The translations under genes were made by a program, and so were the position numbers. 64,000 nucleotides of DNA from assembly GCA_015680685.1 (NCBI GenBank), contig MNCI01009412.1:468588-532587 (forward strand). Reading direction: 5' to 3'. Shown here piece after piece: positions 45,150 through 58,136 of the stretch. How positions within the stretch are numbered: position 1 is the stretch's first letter; every line of letters begins with the position of its first letter. Below the pieces are notes generated by a model, which was not told the DNA's origin, did not search any database, and saw only the letters and a list, made by a program, of their open reading frames with translations. This DNA comes from Gnetum montanum. Taxonomy: Eukaryota; Streptophyta; Gnetopsida; Gnetales; Gnetaceae.

Positions 45150-46570
45150 TGAAACACCACCATAAATTAATGTTACAAATTGTAATTTCCATTTCCCAAC
45201 TTAAGATGATATTTTGTTGTAAATGTAAGATTTGTAGTACATGAGAAATAATCTTGAATACTTTGGCTTTTGGGGCTAAAAATTACCTTAAAAGTTGTTA
45301 TTGCCTCACTTTCCAAGTGAAAAAGTTACCTCATATCTATATTTGTGCTTGGAAAATCCTAAAATTCCTTGTGCATCTTCATTATTACAATTTTATAGGT
45401 TTTTGTAGGGGTATAGCCTCAACTATGCTAGAACCATCTACCTTGCTCCCAACATAGATGGAATTGCTGAAAGTTTTCATTTCTAACCTAGCATAGTCAC
45501 CACAAAACCTAGAGAGGATGCAGTGTTGGAATTTTTGGGATTTTCTATTTCTATTTCCATTTTCATTTTCCTGATAATGGCTAGCATAGTCATCCCAACT
45601 CTTTAGTAGTTGTAGGATGGCTAGCATAGATAGCATTTTCCTTAGTTTCCAACATTTTCCATAGTTTCTAGTAGTTTTTGGTTAATTCCAACTTTTCTGT
45701 AGTCCACCAAGATCAGCATAGTTGGAATGATGTCAACATAGTAATGAAAGTTTGTTTACTATTTGTAAAAAATAGATGGGCTTTGGTGTCTACAGTGTAT
45801 TTCAAACTTACTATAAATGGTAATTATGCTAAAAATTGTAACTATTACTACTTGAAAATAGACATAAATCTACTAGTAATCATGATAGTGATGCATAGAT
45901 CCAAAAATAGCAATTCTAAAACCCATATAAATCCAACATAAAGACCCTATTCCGATTTCCAACTTTGAGCATTTTTCATAACTTGAAAGCATTTTGCAAC
46001 CTAGAAAGCCTTTGTAACCTTACAACCCCTTTGAGTAAAATTGGTATCTATATTGTACATAGAGACTTACAACATGGTACCACTACACCAAAGGTAGAAT
46101 GTCATTTGTAACCACAGATGTAGATCTTGGTGGAAAGTAGTAGGAAGTTGCTGGAAACTAGGGTTGGGAAGCATCCAAATCATGGAGTTTTAATTATAGA
46201 TCATTGGCTCCAACAAACTTCAAGCTCCTTCAAGCAACATCTTATGTATTTAGCACAAAATATGTACTTTCTCAACTTGCTACTTTATCTTCCATTTCAA
46301 TAAATTCATAGTTAATTATTGTGCAAATTTGAGTTCACATTTTCATTTCTATATCTTTCTCCATTTTGCATCTACAATTCCATTTCTATTTACATTTTTA
46401 TTTATGTTTTTCTTTCTGTTGACACTTTCATAAGTCTTTGGATGATCAACTAGACCATCTAAGATGCCTTGAATCCCATTTATTGGAGGCCCTTAGGATT
46501 CTAGGCTAAAATTGTTTTGGCGCCTAGGATATTTTGGTTTCTATTCAAGAAACCAAATTTTCTAGGTCCA
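45150..46570 (+). repeat. Element C 3' LTR
   Basis: Starts TGAAACACCACCATAAATTA. Toward its end ACTAGACCATCTAAGATGCC (46450-46470) matches ACTAGACCATTTAGGATATC of Element B's LTR near 18010. The end is approximate and was placed by that alignment. The middle is diverged and contains the words CTAGCATAGTCA and GGCTAGCATAGAT shared with the 190-bp repeat. Confidence 0.55.
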
Positions 46571-47399
46571 ATAGGCTTCAACTTAGTAATTCTTTCATGT
46601 TGAAGAAAATTAATTCAAAAGTACCCAAATGAATGGAGGATCGTACTTTTATGAAAATTCCAAAAAGCTAACATATAGTAATTTAAATCTAATTTATAAA
46701 AATAAATGTACCACTAAATAAATTTATCACAAAACCTTTTATAACTTATGTAACCTATAATAAAGTCAACAAAGCATGTTAAAAACATTTAAATTAAAAT
46801 AACACATAGCATAACTATTTAAATTAATTAAAATAATACCATCCTAGTACAAACTCCACTAATTCCATCATATGCCTCATATGCCTAGTATCATAGCCTT
46901 CATGGAAGCCTACCAAAATCATCCATCATGTTAGTGCATACTAGGTAAAAATATATAATTAAATAATCCATGAAATTAAATATACATGAACATAAAACAT
47001 AATATTGGGAATATTAATGAATTAATAAGTGCACTCAAAGGTATAACATAACATGCAAAGCATAAATAAGAAGAATCCACAAAGTAAATGTACCAATATA
47101 AGCATGCAATACTATAGCTTATTACATGTGTGATCATGAATCCTTTACAAAGTATGCTCACATACTAACACTAAATTAAACATAGATTGTAAAATTGAGA
47201 AACTAAAACTAAATTCTTATGAATCCTAGCTTTAAAACATGATAAAATACATAAAATTGAAAGAAACATTGATGGTTCACATTAGAAAATATCTTAAATT
47301 ATTTTCAGCAATCCCTCCTTTAGAGTGACAAGTGTGAAAATGATGAAATTTGAACATTGGAGATCATGAGTCCTTTTATAAATCTTTGCTATGTTAGTT
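46571..47399. other. AT-rich spacer, nothing recognised
   Basis: No coding frame or repeat that I can support. It could include the 3' end of the Copia element next to it. Confidence 0.4.
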
Positions 47400-48890
47400 A
47401 TCTTCATTTAGTTAATTCTATGTGCTTTAAGAGGCTTTGTTAAAAGATTAGTCAATTGATCAATTTATAGAACATATTTAGGCAATGCATTCCCTTCCAT
47501 TTTAGATATGATGAAAAAAAATATTTTGAATTTACATGCCTTCACATTCTATGGATAACATGCTTCCTTGAAAATGAACTAGTAGGTGTATTATCAACCA
47601 AAAGTTAAATGGAAAACTTCACATTAAAACCCAAATGTGTAAACAATTTTTTCAGCCATAAAATGTGTTATAACACTAAGCCATTGAGATAATTTTATTC
47701 TCACAAAAGAATAATGAAACAAAAGTTTGATTCTAAAATTTCCAATGAATAAGATTAGGTCCATTATAAATAATATCACATGATATGGTGCTTTCTCCTT
47801 CAACATCATCACCTTAATCAACATTAGTAAATTCATGAAAATTACCCAAATCCTTTGGCAAATTTAATGTAAAATTCAATAGTCCCTTAGACATATCTAA
47901 TCATATGTTTCAATGCATTTAAATAATTAGGTCTTTGCTATTACATGAATCTACTAAGATATGACATATCATATTCAAGTCAAGCCTATGATAACATAAA
48001 AGCTAGAAAGAACCAAAGATATCTCTAAATAATTTAATATTAACAAATGAAGAATCCTCCTTCATCTTTAACTTGATATTTGGAGGCAATGACGTAGTAG
48101 CAATTTTTGTATCTTTTTGTTCGTAATTTTTAACAATGATTTTAGCAAATTTTATTTGATTAATCTTGATAAATTTATAATATTGATCAATATAAATTCC
48201 AAGAAAATATTTAATGGCTTCAAAGTCATTTCAAATTCACTAATCATGACCTTCTTAAAATTAGTAAGCAACTTTTAATAATTTGATGAAAACAACAAAT
48301 CATCAATATACATAGAAATCATATTATGCTTAAAATGAAGTGTGAGATTAAATAAAAAATATTTATATCCAATTTTAAGAAAAATAATTTATTCTATGGA
48401 ACCAAGTTCTTAGTTCTTTCTTGAGTCCATAAAGTGCTTTGTTTAACATGCACATCTTGTGCTCTTCTCCTTGAATTTTAAAACCTTTAGGTTGTAAAAC
48501 ATAAACTTTTTCTTCTAAAATACCATTTAAAAATCTTGAATTAACATCCATTTGATAAAATTTGACATCAAAATGAGAAATAATAGAAATAATTTATTTG
48601 GTTATTTCAAAACTACCAACTAGTGCAAAAATCTCATCATAATCAATGACCTTTCTTTCCTTGAAAACTCTAGCTACGAATCTAGATTTGTATAAGAAAA
48701 CATTATCACATTTATCATACTTAGTATTGAACACCCATTTTATATGAATAATATGATGATCATAGAACTTATAAGGGGGAATGAATAAGTTCCCCAAACA
48801 AAATTTAACAACCACAATAATCACACTCAATTTTTACATGGTTTTCCAACTTTGGTACATTTACATTTGGAGGGTAGAATCCATGCACAC
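47400..48890 (-). pseudogene. Copia-type reverse transcriptase fragment
   Basis: On minus from 48890: GVHGFYPPNVNVPK, then IHIKWVFNTKYDKCDNVFLY, KSRFVARVFKERKVIDYDEI, a stop, then HFDVKFYQMDVNSRFLNGIL, EEKVYVLQPKGFKIQGEE and LNKALYGLKKELRTWFHRI. These are the classical Ty1/Copia RT blocks (W-FK-K-D, A-LVA-GF-Q--GIDY-ETFAP, D---AFLNG-L-E-VYM-QP-GF, L-K-LYGLKQ-PR-W). Further down, to about 47600, poor remnants of the RT thumb and RNase H are likely (compare KLLFHYSFVR). Copia pol order is integrase then RT, so the missing integrase should lie to the right, but other sequence follows. It differs in family from all Gypsy copies here. Confidence 0.82.
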
Positions 48891-48939
48891 CTCTAGACAT
48901 TATTTCTTAAAAATGTTGTTTGAAGAATACCACACCCTA

Positions 48940-49870
48940 TACAAGCTCTAAGATCCACTCCATAGTATTTCATCACTACAAAATCACTCAACTCCACAAT
49001 TTTTGAACAAGCTTAGAATGTGGTTTCAAGGATCCCACTAACTTTACAAATTAATCTCTACTCCAAAGTGTTTTTATACTATACAAACACTCAATCCTAT
49101 AAGATCCTAACAAGCTTAATGATGATACCTTCTCGTAAGAAGCACAACAACGCCAATGGGGCAACAAGAGGGAAACAAAATCATAAGGAAAGAATGTAAC
49201 TCAAATTATAGGTCCTTGTACTTTGAAGCATAAATTACAATCAAGTAATCAAATGATTTTTACAAATGAGGTACAAAAGTACAATATACAATGATATCTT
49301 TGATAGTGACAATTCATCTACAACACTACACAATATCCAAAAAAGGAAACTCTTCTTGTAGCCTCAAAGTTTCTAAATTCACCTTGAAATTGATGCAATG
49401 AATATCTAATGGCTAGTGTCGATGTCTTCTTCAAGATTGGGATGTCTCTCTAAAACTAACTTCAATTCTAGGGAGACAGCTCTTCTAAAAATGACATGTC
49501 TGTATGAAGACATCTTTTTTTAAAAGGAGAGATCTACTATTTTTGAAAGATGTCTTATCTAAGTCAACTTTACTTTGGCCAAAACATCTTCTACTTCTAG
49601 GAGATGTCTTCTCTACTTTTGAACTTTGATTCTCAAAAATTCCTTTTACTAATTTAGCTTTCTCTTGATCACTGGAGCATCTTCATTTTTCTTGTAGTCC
49701 TTATACTTATCCATGATTCCTTGAGTCCTTGTATTCTTCACTTATACATCTTCATACTCATCCATGCTCCCTTGAGTATAGTTTTTATTCATGACCTATG
49801 AAAACATCACAGTCCACAACATTCTATGTTATCCATTTCCTTAAGGTTTTGACATAGTAAAAGAACAACA
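48940..49870 (-). repeat. probable Copia-type LTR
   Basis: On minus it begins TGTTGTTCTTTTACTATG at 49870, directly after a purine tract ending GTGGGAGAT. Copia elements of plants often show such 'GTGGGAGATTGTTG' at the start of the 3' LTR. Within it TATAAAA (in GTATAGTATAAAAACAC, about 49077) could be the promoter. The far end is approximate. Confidence 0.55.
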
Positions 49871-49883
49871 ATCTCCCACTTTC
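49871..49883 (-). other. Copia-type polypurine tract
   Basis: On minus GAAAGTGGGAGAT, adjacent to the LTR start TGTTG. The internal part of that element would therefore lie to the right, at higher coordinates. Confidence 0.6.
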
Positions 49884-50279
49884 TAGTGATGTCAAAAAAT
49901 TAAGAAAATGGATGAGTTGATAAAGCAATAAAAAATACAATTACCAAAAATATTAATATGTATTTGTTCTAGTGGAAGCCAAGGAAGAGGTTCCAAAGCT
50001 CATGACACAAGGTAGAGATTGTATAAAATGAAATGATATAATGCAATGTAAAGGCAAAACTTGCCTCCACAAAAGTGCATAACCATTTTTCTATACCAAA
50101 ACTATTCATACAAGCTATCCACATACTATTCATCCACAAATTATCCATATTATACAGTCATTGATACATTCTTAACATACAAAACCACATATGTGAACAA
50201 CCCATCAAGCTAATATCTTTCCATTTTTAAACATTAGCAAAAGTGAGAGAGAGCACTTGAGGACGCTAACCACTTACCT

Positions 50280-51200
50280 TGGTTAAATCATCAAACTCAT
50301 CATTTGAAGTGGCTATAGCTCTAGATGGTCTATATGTCTCCTCCTCATTGTAATTATTGCTAGTGCTAGTGTTGATCACACACTACTCAATATCATCATC
50401 TGAATATGGGATCTAGATAGGGGAATACCTTGGATAAATCTTTAGATGAAAATGAGATGAAGTTGGTGGATCTGGTTGAACAAGAGCCTCCTATGAAGAT
50501 GAGGAAGCTCCCTTCCTCTAATAGGTAGTGTCATCACTAGCCCTCCATTGGGACAAAGCACCCAAGATGCTCTTCATGGACTACTACACAAAGAATATAG
50601 GAACATTATCCTAAGGTGGAACATAAGGTCCAGGCTACATGGAATCTTGATGCTCGCTGTGAACATGTGCCAGTGATGCATCTAGCTTAGAATCTAACTT
50701 ATTTCCTAAGTTAGAGGCCAAGGAGGGTCCAATAGCTGTAGAGTATTTTAGAGAAGTAGGTATGTCTTCCTCATTATTAGAAATATAAGGAGTGGTGATC
50801 ACCTTAAACTACTATCCATCAAGAGGAAGAGCTACGCTAGTAACATATATTCTCTTATGCAAGTAAGAGAGATTCCTATCAATCATCCTAAAAGTATGAG
50901 TAAATGGTAGAAGAAACTTCTTCAAGGATGATCACATCTATCCACTAGTAGATTTGGACCTACTCAACTAAGGAGAGATATTGGATGATAATGCTACTAT
51001 CTTCTTTTGTGATGGTGATGCCTTGGTGTTGGGCCTTGCTTCATCTACATGTGAGAAGCTCCTCTTGCATATGAGCAAATGCATCTTTCTAATGGAAACA
51101 TCTCTCTAATGGATCAATAGGTTGATGAGATGATGGTGCCCAAAGATCCTCTCTTTGGTGAACATGATCAACATGTCATGGCAAAGAGTAGAGAATAAAA
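50280..51200 (-). pseudogene. unassigned coding remnant upstream of the Copia-type 3' LTR
   Basis: On minus, several frames keep protein-like composition: HQREDLWAPSSHQPIDPLER (about 51160-51100), AFAHMQEELLTC, then SLKYSTAIGPSLASNLGNKL, and at the end PSRAIATSNDEFDDLTK followed by GTAAGT, which could be a splice donor. Ser, Glu and Asp are frequent. I do not recognise the family. Because it lies inside the sequence ending in a polypurine tract and LTR at 49870, it may be an extra 3' coding region of that element, or a captured gene piece. Stops break it. Confidence 0.4.
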
Positions 51201-51514
51201 TCTTGGGGTGACAACAAATAACTATAGCTTTCCTCTTTTATAATAATCTTATATAGGATAATAAGGAACAAGGTGGAAGCATTTGGTGACATCCTATTCT
51301 TATAAATTTTTCCTCTATCAAAAGATACTAACTCATAATATTTTTTATGTCGGTTACTATGTAGTTAAAACAAGATATAATTTTATGAAAACAAGCATAA
51401 ATGACAAAAAAAATGGGTTTTTAGATCAAGTATTCTACAAAAGGTAAAATATTCCCATTCCTAGCATGTATGAACTAGTGTTATAGCATTTGGGTACCTT
51501 GGAATATATTCATA

Positions 51515-51716
51515 GTGTATGAGGCCTACTAAGGTAGTGTGTGGGCACCCTAGGTTAGATTGTGGGTGTATGAGGCCTAGTGGAGTAGTGTGTGGGAACC
51601 CTAGGTTAGATTGTGGGTGTATGAGGCCTAGTGGGATAGTGTCTGGGCACCCTAGGTCAAATTGTGGGTGTATGAGGCCTAGTGGGATAGTGTGTGGGCA
51701 CCCTAAGATAAGTTGT
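51515..51716. repeat. 51-bp tandem repeat, four units
   Basis: Four in-phase units of 51 bases, each with 'gtgtatgaggcctagtggga' and CACCCTAGGTTAGATTGTGG. Being a multiple of three, the array stays open in one plus frame as a 17-residue repeat (MRPSG-VCGHPRLDCGC). This is most likely a by-product and not a protein. Confidence 0.9.
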
Positions 51717-51719
51717 TAA

Positions 51720-53961
51720 CATATGAGGATTGATGTGGCATCTTGTGAATAGTCTCACTTAGGTGGTCAACATGTTTAACCTAGCATAGTAGCTTCTAAG
51801 CATTGTTGATTGGGTTATAAGCTTGTTTGGGATTGTATGATAGCATATGGATTGTATGAGGTAGGTTCACAACTTGTTTGGCCATTCTAAGTAGCATGTG
51901 AGTAACATTGATGAGGTTAATAACTTATTTGTGTTAAACAAGCTAGCCCATATGTTGGTGTACTGTATGAGTAGCACATGGTATTAATTTCATAGATAAT
52001 TTCACATCCACAATGTTTTCGACACTTAGTTGATTTTTACGGGCTCCATGGAGTCCACTAGGTAGTGTGTGGAAGCTTGATGGACAACATTTGAGATAAT
52101 AAAAAATTAATTTTCCAAGATATGATAGTATATAAGGTTCATTTCATTGCCCTAGCATGTGGACTCCTAGGTATTTTTGCTCATGACATGTGAGGCCCAC
52201 ATATTATCAAAATTAATCATGTTAATAGCTTGTGAACTAGAAAAATAAAATATTTTACCAAAATCCAACATATGAATCTAATTTCATTTTTTATTTCCCT
52301 TTACTATAAAGTGGAATCTTGGAAATTTTTCGCCATGTTTTGTAGGGTCTACACATCATCAAAATTGATCATGTTGGCAACGTGTGGAACTAGATAACTA
52401 AAAATCTCCATCAACGATAGCCTATGATGGTTATTTAATTCTTAATTTTTCATCCACGACATGTGATGGGTAGTTCTTGGGGTATGAGAAAGTTCATGTG
52501 CAACATGTGAACACCAAGAAGAGGATTTAACCATCCAGGTCTAGTGTATGAAGTTGATTTAACTCTTAATTTCACTATTGTATTGTATGAGAGGTAGACT
52601 TGGGATTATAAACTCATCTACATAACGTATACAAGCTAATTTGGTCTTTTTATACCTTCTATGCTCAGTGTGTTGAAGAAAACCTTGTAATTTTGAGCTT
52701 CACTTTGCATCAATCAAAGGTAGAACTTCTAAAATCTAGCAACCATGTTGAAGAAGAGGGGATCAACAAGCTAAACTCTAGGACTAGAATAGGAAAAGGT
52801 GATTGCAAGGACTATGTTAAGGATTTTCAACCCATCTATTTTTGAAACAATCTTCATCAATGACTTTCATGTACCTATTTTTCGTATATTTTCCTTCATT
52901 TTTCTATCTTAGATTAGCAACATTCTCAGCCTTTTCTAGCTTGGATGTAATAGGAATTTGGTTTTTCATCTACATAGAATGAATGTATGGGGTTTTATTT
53001 AGTCACAGGAGTGACTTTGACATTTTTATATTTTTTATTATGAAGATTCATATTTTTTCTTGGTCACATGTGCAACGTTCTAGCTTATTTTGGCTATTAT
53101 TCATCATTTATACCATTTTCTATGCAAGATTGATAGCATTGGTGGATTCTTGGCCTCATAAGGTTAGCATCCTTAACCTCTAGAAAGGGTAAGAGCACTA
53201 TAAAAGTTTTCTAAATCATGTACATATTTTTAAATTTTTTTTGATTTTCTCTATGATTTTTTGGTATCAAATTAAATTTTCTATGGCCAAAGATTAGTAT
53301 TTTGGTGAAATTTTGCCAAACTTGATAGCATTTTTGGTTTTTCCCATGCTTCGGAGAATTTTTTTAGTTTTTCTTGATTGAATTACTACATTTACAATTT
53401 TTTCATGGTCAAATTGCTATGAATCAGGGTTGTTCAGTGAAATTTTGATGAATTTAGAGTTCTTCTACACTTGTATGTTAGGTTTTAGATGAATTTTATG
53501 TTGTTCTAAAAAATTTCAATGTATTTATGATTACAAATAATTTTTTACAATTTTTTTCATAGCCTTAGGGGCCTACGTTGGTTAATTTTGGGTTGGAATA
53601 TAGAGTTTTCAATTTTCTTTTCGTAAATTATATTAGCATTTAAGTGCTTAGGTCTTTGATTAGGCATTGTGAATTTTTTCTAGTTCTATTATCACCATGT
53701 TAATACCTTTGACCTACAAGAGTAGTGTATGACACTCCTCGGCATGATAGGATAGTGTCCAAGGTATTTTTGGATTTTTTGGATGGGAGGAATGATAGTG
53801 TATAAGCCTTTGGAGTTATAAAATCTTGCATTTTTACCTATATCTTTCCACATTCTTAGTGTTCTAGAATATTTTGGCTTTTGGCCATTATTTTAGATTT
53901 TTTCATGCTTTCCCAATCTCAGCATTGTCAATCTTGATCATGTGTTTTGTGAAAATTTGGT
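51720..53961. other. AT-rich region with degenerate repeats, unassigned
   Basis: 51720-52560 has loose repeats around 'gtatgaggt' and 'cacatgtgaggcccacat'. 52600-53000 has LTR- or leader-like features on plus (TTTTATACC, then a run of non-coding leader-type sequence), too weak for a call. 53200-53960 is T-rich. By position next to Element D's protease tail it would correspond to the gag-side border of its antisense module, but I find neither the 27-bp motif nor antisense exons. Confidence 0.35.
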
Positions 53962-54480
53962 TTAAAGGTTAGAAATATTACCATTATTATTATTATTTTT
54001 GGCTCTAGGTTGATTTTTAAGGGTTTCATCTTCAAACTCCACCTTCGAATACCATTCAATATTAACTTTATTAATAGATGGTAGAGACATGTTGTCTATG
54101 AAAATCATAATTTCACCATCCTCATACGGTAAATAAATCTCATAGTATAGGAGAGACAAAATTGCTTGATGATTGGCTAACATTTACCTTCTCAGGATCA
54201 AGTTAAAACCCAATGTCTCATCAACCTTTGGGAAGTTGACGAATGTGGGAAACTATAACCTAGATACAAAGTTTAAGGATATAAAACCTTGAACAGCTGC
54301 CCACAACTCATTGAATGACTTGAACATAGAGGTAGATGTTTCATGTATGTTTTCAATTAGGCTTAGTTTCTCAATAATGGTAAATAGTATCATGTTGGTT
54401 TCCATCTCATCATGCACATGAACAAGATGAATCTTATACTTGTCAACATGTATAGTAATAAGGAGAGGATCACGTAGCCC
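53962..54480 (-). pseudogene. Element D protease and C-terminal tail
   Basis: The protease is strongly degenerated: VHVHDEMETNMILFTIIEKL stands where Elements A and B have IDDGVATN, so the active-site triad is lost. Then SMFKSFNELWAAVQGFISL and DETLGFNLILRR, aligned to DEMPGFNLILGCPWL. The tail from 54183 has YEIYLPYEDGEIMIFIDNMS, matching HLAYKCGEVVIFGDNRA, and ends with a short poly-Asn run coded by an (ATT)n microsatellite at 53979-53999. Confidence 0.7.
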
Positions 54481-55377
54481 TTATCCATTTTATGGATCAA
54501 TATTCATTTAATTATTACAAAATATGAATGTGGATTGATGCTCAATGACAGAGTGAATGAATTTTTTATTAAAAAGCATGTCATCACTTAGGGAAATAGA
54601 GGTTAACATTTGAACTAATGTGTCTCTATGAACAAAAGAAGTCATGAATAGGTTCAATGGTGTATTATTTTATTTTAGGGAGCATGTGACTTGTTCAATT
54701 ATTAGAGGAAATTCTCTTTCTTAGCATGTAATTTTTCACCCTTGGTAGTCTTAATCTTTTTCTTTCTTCCTAGAATTTTCAGCTCATGTTTGAACATGTA
54801 TGGATTGAGCCCCTTGCTCATACTTAGTTTATGATTCACTCTTGGATGATTGGTTGATGTAGTATGTGTAATGGAGTTCACAGGTATGGCCATAGGCTCC
54901 TATAAATCAACTTTCTTCTATGACTTTTATTTGTTGGGTACCTTTAGTACACTTATTCATTATTTTGATAATAGGTTATTTTCATCATCATTGTGATGGT
55001 GATTTCTTGTTACTTAGTGATGACATTGTTGAGCTATTAACCACAATAGATAAGAATTGTTCATAGGTTATTGTAAGCCTTTTTATGGATGGTATAGGTA
55101 CTCTAATAAAAAATGGTTTTCTATATTTTGAGGAATTGATAATGCATTATGTGGGTCATGATGTTATTTCCACTTAAGATGAAACACATATGAAAAAAGG
55201 CTCTTTAGGAACCACATGCAGTGGTACTCATATGACAAAGGAAATTTAAGAATATGTTTTGACACTAAGAGGGTACCTTGATGATAAATGGTTCTTTAGG
55301 AGAATAAGACCAATTAGCTATTGTGAATGAGACTATGATGTAAGCATCATTGTTCACATTAGATGCATCTAGAACCA
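54481..55377 (-). pseudogene. Element D gag-protease linker
   Basis: About 900 bases between zinc-knuckle and protease, like the linker of Element B and unlike Element A. A basic segment at 54702-54893 (LKILGRKKKIKTTKGEKLHA) is the only clear composition feature. Broken frames, no motif. Confidence 0.45.
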
Positions 55378-57343
55378 ATTCTACATTATCAACCATTTTT
55401 GGTTGGTCATATTTTAAGGCCAAACAAAAACTAGTGTCATGGCAAGGAAATTGGTGATAGTGGCAAAATCAATCAAGCTTGAAGTACCTTAATAATTTTG
55501 GCTTATCCATGATTACCATTGTTGGAGTTCTAGATATCTCACAAAGAGGATCATGTCTCTTAGAAGCTTCCTTGTATAGTTTCTTATCTTGAATACAATT
55601 ATCTTTAAGCAACTATTCTATGAGCTCAAATAGTTTCATGAGCAACTTAGCATACATAGACCTCTCTTTGTGCTCAAAGTTTGGCTTTGGTTAATTAGAA
55701 GTATATGATGTAGATGGTTGCAAGGGGTCAAAAGATGTGTTACATGATAGAGACTTTTACCATTTTTTTGTTTTCAATCTTTTGTTACTATGGCCATAAT
55801 TGCTTATTCTAGCTTATTCTTCTCTTTGTCCCTCTTCATATGTTGGTTTCTGTAGGCCACATAGGCTAGATCAATAATAGCTTTAGCAACCTCTTCAATG
55901 TTTTTAATTTATGGAAAGGCTTGGATCAGGGATTGGGGTTCTAAGTAGTATCATTTTGACCTTGTGAAGTCATTGATGGCTCCCTAAAGATGGCTAGCAA
56001 GTGGATTTTAGAGATGGACTCTAAAATCTCATTAAGTATTAGATTCCATCTCTAAATAAACCTTTGCACTAGCTTAAGTAGCCCTACCTCACTTTCATGA
56101 GCTGATCTCAATTTGTATTAGTCTTTAGGTTGTATTTGAAATGGTTAACAAATTGGACTATCAAGTCATCAAGAGAGGATATAGGACCTCTCAGTAAGAT
56201 TTGGTATTAATCAAGAGGCTTTTCTAATAAGGACATAGGAAAGATATGGAGCACAGTGTATAACCAAACTTGTAGTAAGAGCCATTTAGAGTAGAAAACT
56301 CTGAAGTAAGCACTAGGATCACCTTTATCATTGTATTTGGTAAAATGAGGAATTGGGATCTCTATAGGAAGCATTATCTGTGGGATAATAGAACTAATAA
56401 AATCATCTTGGTAAAAATCCATGATTTTTACCATTTGACTAGTGTTGGCCTTAAGCTTTTTCAGCTTCTTAGTAAGACTTTGAATTAGTTGGAAGGCTTG
56501 ATCTAGGCCTTGGGGTGTTCCCATAGGCTTTTCTAGTTTTACAGTTGGTTGGATAGAAGGTTGAGAAATTTGAGATTGTGCAAGGGATAATGACAAGGAT
56601 TGGAAAGGTCTTATGGCTACTAATACAAGAGGTTGAACAAGAAGAACAACATTTGAATAGGAACTTATGGGATTAAGTGGACAAAGGGCTAGTAGGAATT
56701 TTATGAGACATGAAGTCCTATAGAAGGACTAGATAAGATGGTGAAAGAAGATGGTATGGAAAAGTCCATCGATGATAGTCATATGAGATGAGGCTAGGTG
56801 GCAAAAGGCATTAATGTGATAGGGAGGTAGACTAGAAAACTGGTTGAAAGCCTTGACCCAGAAAGGTTGTGAACATTATTTGACTTATATAAAATACAAT
56901 GGGTTATTTATGATTAAGTTAAGGATGGACTATTGTAAGGGTTCCTTAAAATAAGCATCATTATTTTAGTAACCTTTCAATTCATCTTGATCCTCTTGAT
57001 CCTATTAAGAACTAGCTCATTTGCTTATTACAACCTCATCATTGACATCCACCACCTTGGCTAGCATGTTGACATAGGCTCCTAGGAGCTTAATATTATC
57101 ATATAAAGAAGGGATACATTCCTTCCTATTCTTATGAATGATTTCATACTTACACTTATAATCTAACTTCTTGCATGGGATACATATGCCAGCCTAGAGT
57201 TTTGTACAAGTAAAGTTATAGTATTCTTTAGTGATGTTAGCATGTGTAGGATTACATCCTAGATGTCTAAGGAACTACCTACACTCCATTATCTCTAGGT
57301 CCTTAAGATCATAGATGCAAGAAAAATCTTGGTTTGTTGACAT
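55378..57343 (-). pseudogene. Element D gag
   Basis: A plausible start is the ATG at 57343 (MSTNQDFSCIYDLKDLEIME). Then NPTHANITKEYYNFTCTKL, matching Element A. A helical segment (QGLDQAFQLIQSLTKKLKKL) precedes the capsid core at 56360-56150: IPIPHFTKYNDKGDPSAYFR, FPMSLLEKPLD, ISSLDDLIVQFVNHFKYNLK, then IHLLAIF. The zinc-knuckle region at 55480-55378 gives YHQFPCHDTSFCLALKYD and MVDNVEL, equivalent to the HGHDMDYCLALKDD block of Element B. Stops and shifts separate the blocks. It would be the particle protein. Confidence 0.75.
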
Positions 57344-58110
57344 CGTAACAATGTTGTATGATAGAATGGTTGATGAAAAAGGCATAAATTGTATGGGACC
57401 AAGTGATTAGGCAAGCATGGCAAAGGTTTTTAACATATTCAATAAGCTATATCTTGTAGCTTATAGCTTTGTTGCGGTGTAGCATATAAGAGATTATAAG
57501 AGATGTAGCATATAAAACAAGCCTGCAGTTGTAAGAGGTGTAGAATATAAGACAACCTTATAGCTTGTAAGAGGTGTAGTGTATAAGACCTTATAGTATA
57601 TTTGAAAAGCTTGATTAAGCTTAGATTGTGGAAAATGTAGTGTAAATGAACTATAGCATATTTATGAAATGAAGCAAAGACATAAGTGTAGAAACTTAGA
57701 AAATAAAATGAAGTGCAATTGCTATAATAATTTTTTTGAGTGTAGACAAGGTCAATAGACTGTAGCATATTTATCCTAATGTGTTTGAGAAATGTTGGGA
57801 AAATATTGGACAAGAATTTAAAGTATATGAGAAAAACTTATAAAATGAAAATGTAGAAAAATAAGAGCAAACATGTAAAACTATAAATGCAAGGAATAGG
57901 AAAAACACTATGCACTGTAACTATAAAAACAAGAAATTTTTTGTCTTTTTTATGCATTTATAATAAGGAAAATTAACTTTAGTATAAGAATGTTGGGGTT
58001 GTAGGAAATACAAAAAAATTTCTATTATGTCAAATACTCTAATGTGCAAGGCTATAAAAAATTAGAGAGCATTTTCAGATGGGTTTGGATGAAGAAGTTA
58101 AGTAGAGGCT

Positions 58111-58130
58111 CTCCTTCTAGCATCACAAAA
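58111..58130 (-). other. Element D primer-binding site (degenerate)
   Basis: On minus TTTTGTGATGCTAGAAGGAG, aligned with TTTTTGGTGCTAGAAGGAGG; the TGG start is changed to TGTG, so it is probably not functional. Confidence 0.55.
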
Positions 58131-58136
58131 CTATAA

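Larger units (their letters stand above)
36346..46570 (+). mobile_element. Element C: Gypsy element lacking gag and protease
   Basis: Plus strand: a 4-kb non-coding region (36346-40640) in the place of the antisense module, pol (40640-44090), spacer, polypurine tract (45134-45146) and 3' LTR (45150 to about 46570). The 5' LTR, gag and protease are absent; the left boundary is the inverted LTR at 36345. Pol matches Elements A and B throughout. It keeps YIDD in RT and the two Asp of integrase, but has lost the integrase Glu. Confidence 0.75.

Noticed and set aside
57439-57813. 124-codon minus frame before Element D gag
   Set aside because: It lies in the leader between primer-binding site and gag, is rich in Tyr, His and Leu from AT-rich repeats ('gtagcatataag'), and has no counterpart in A or B.
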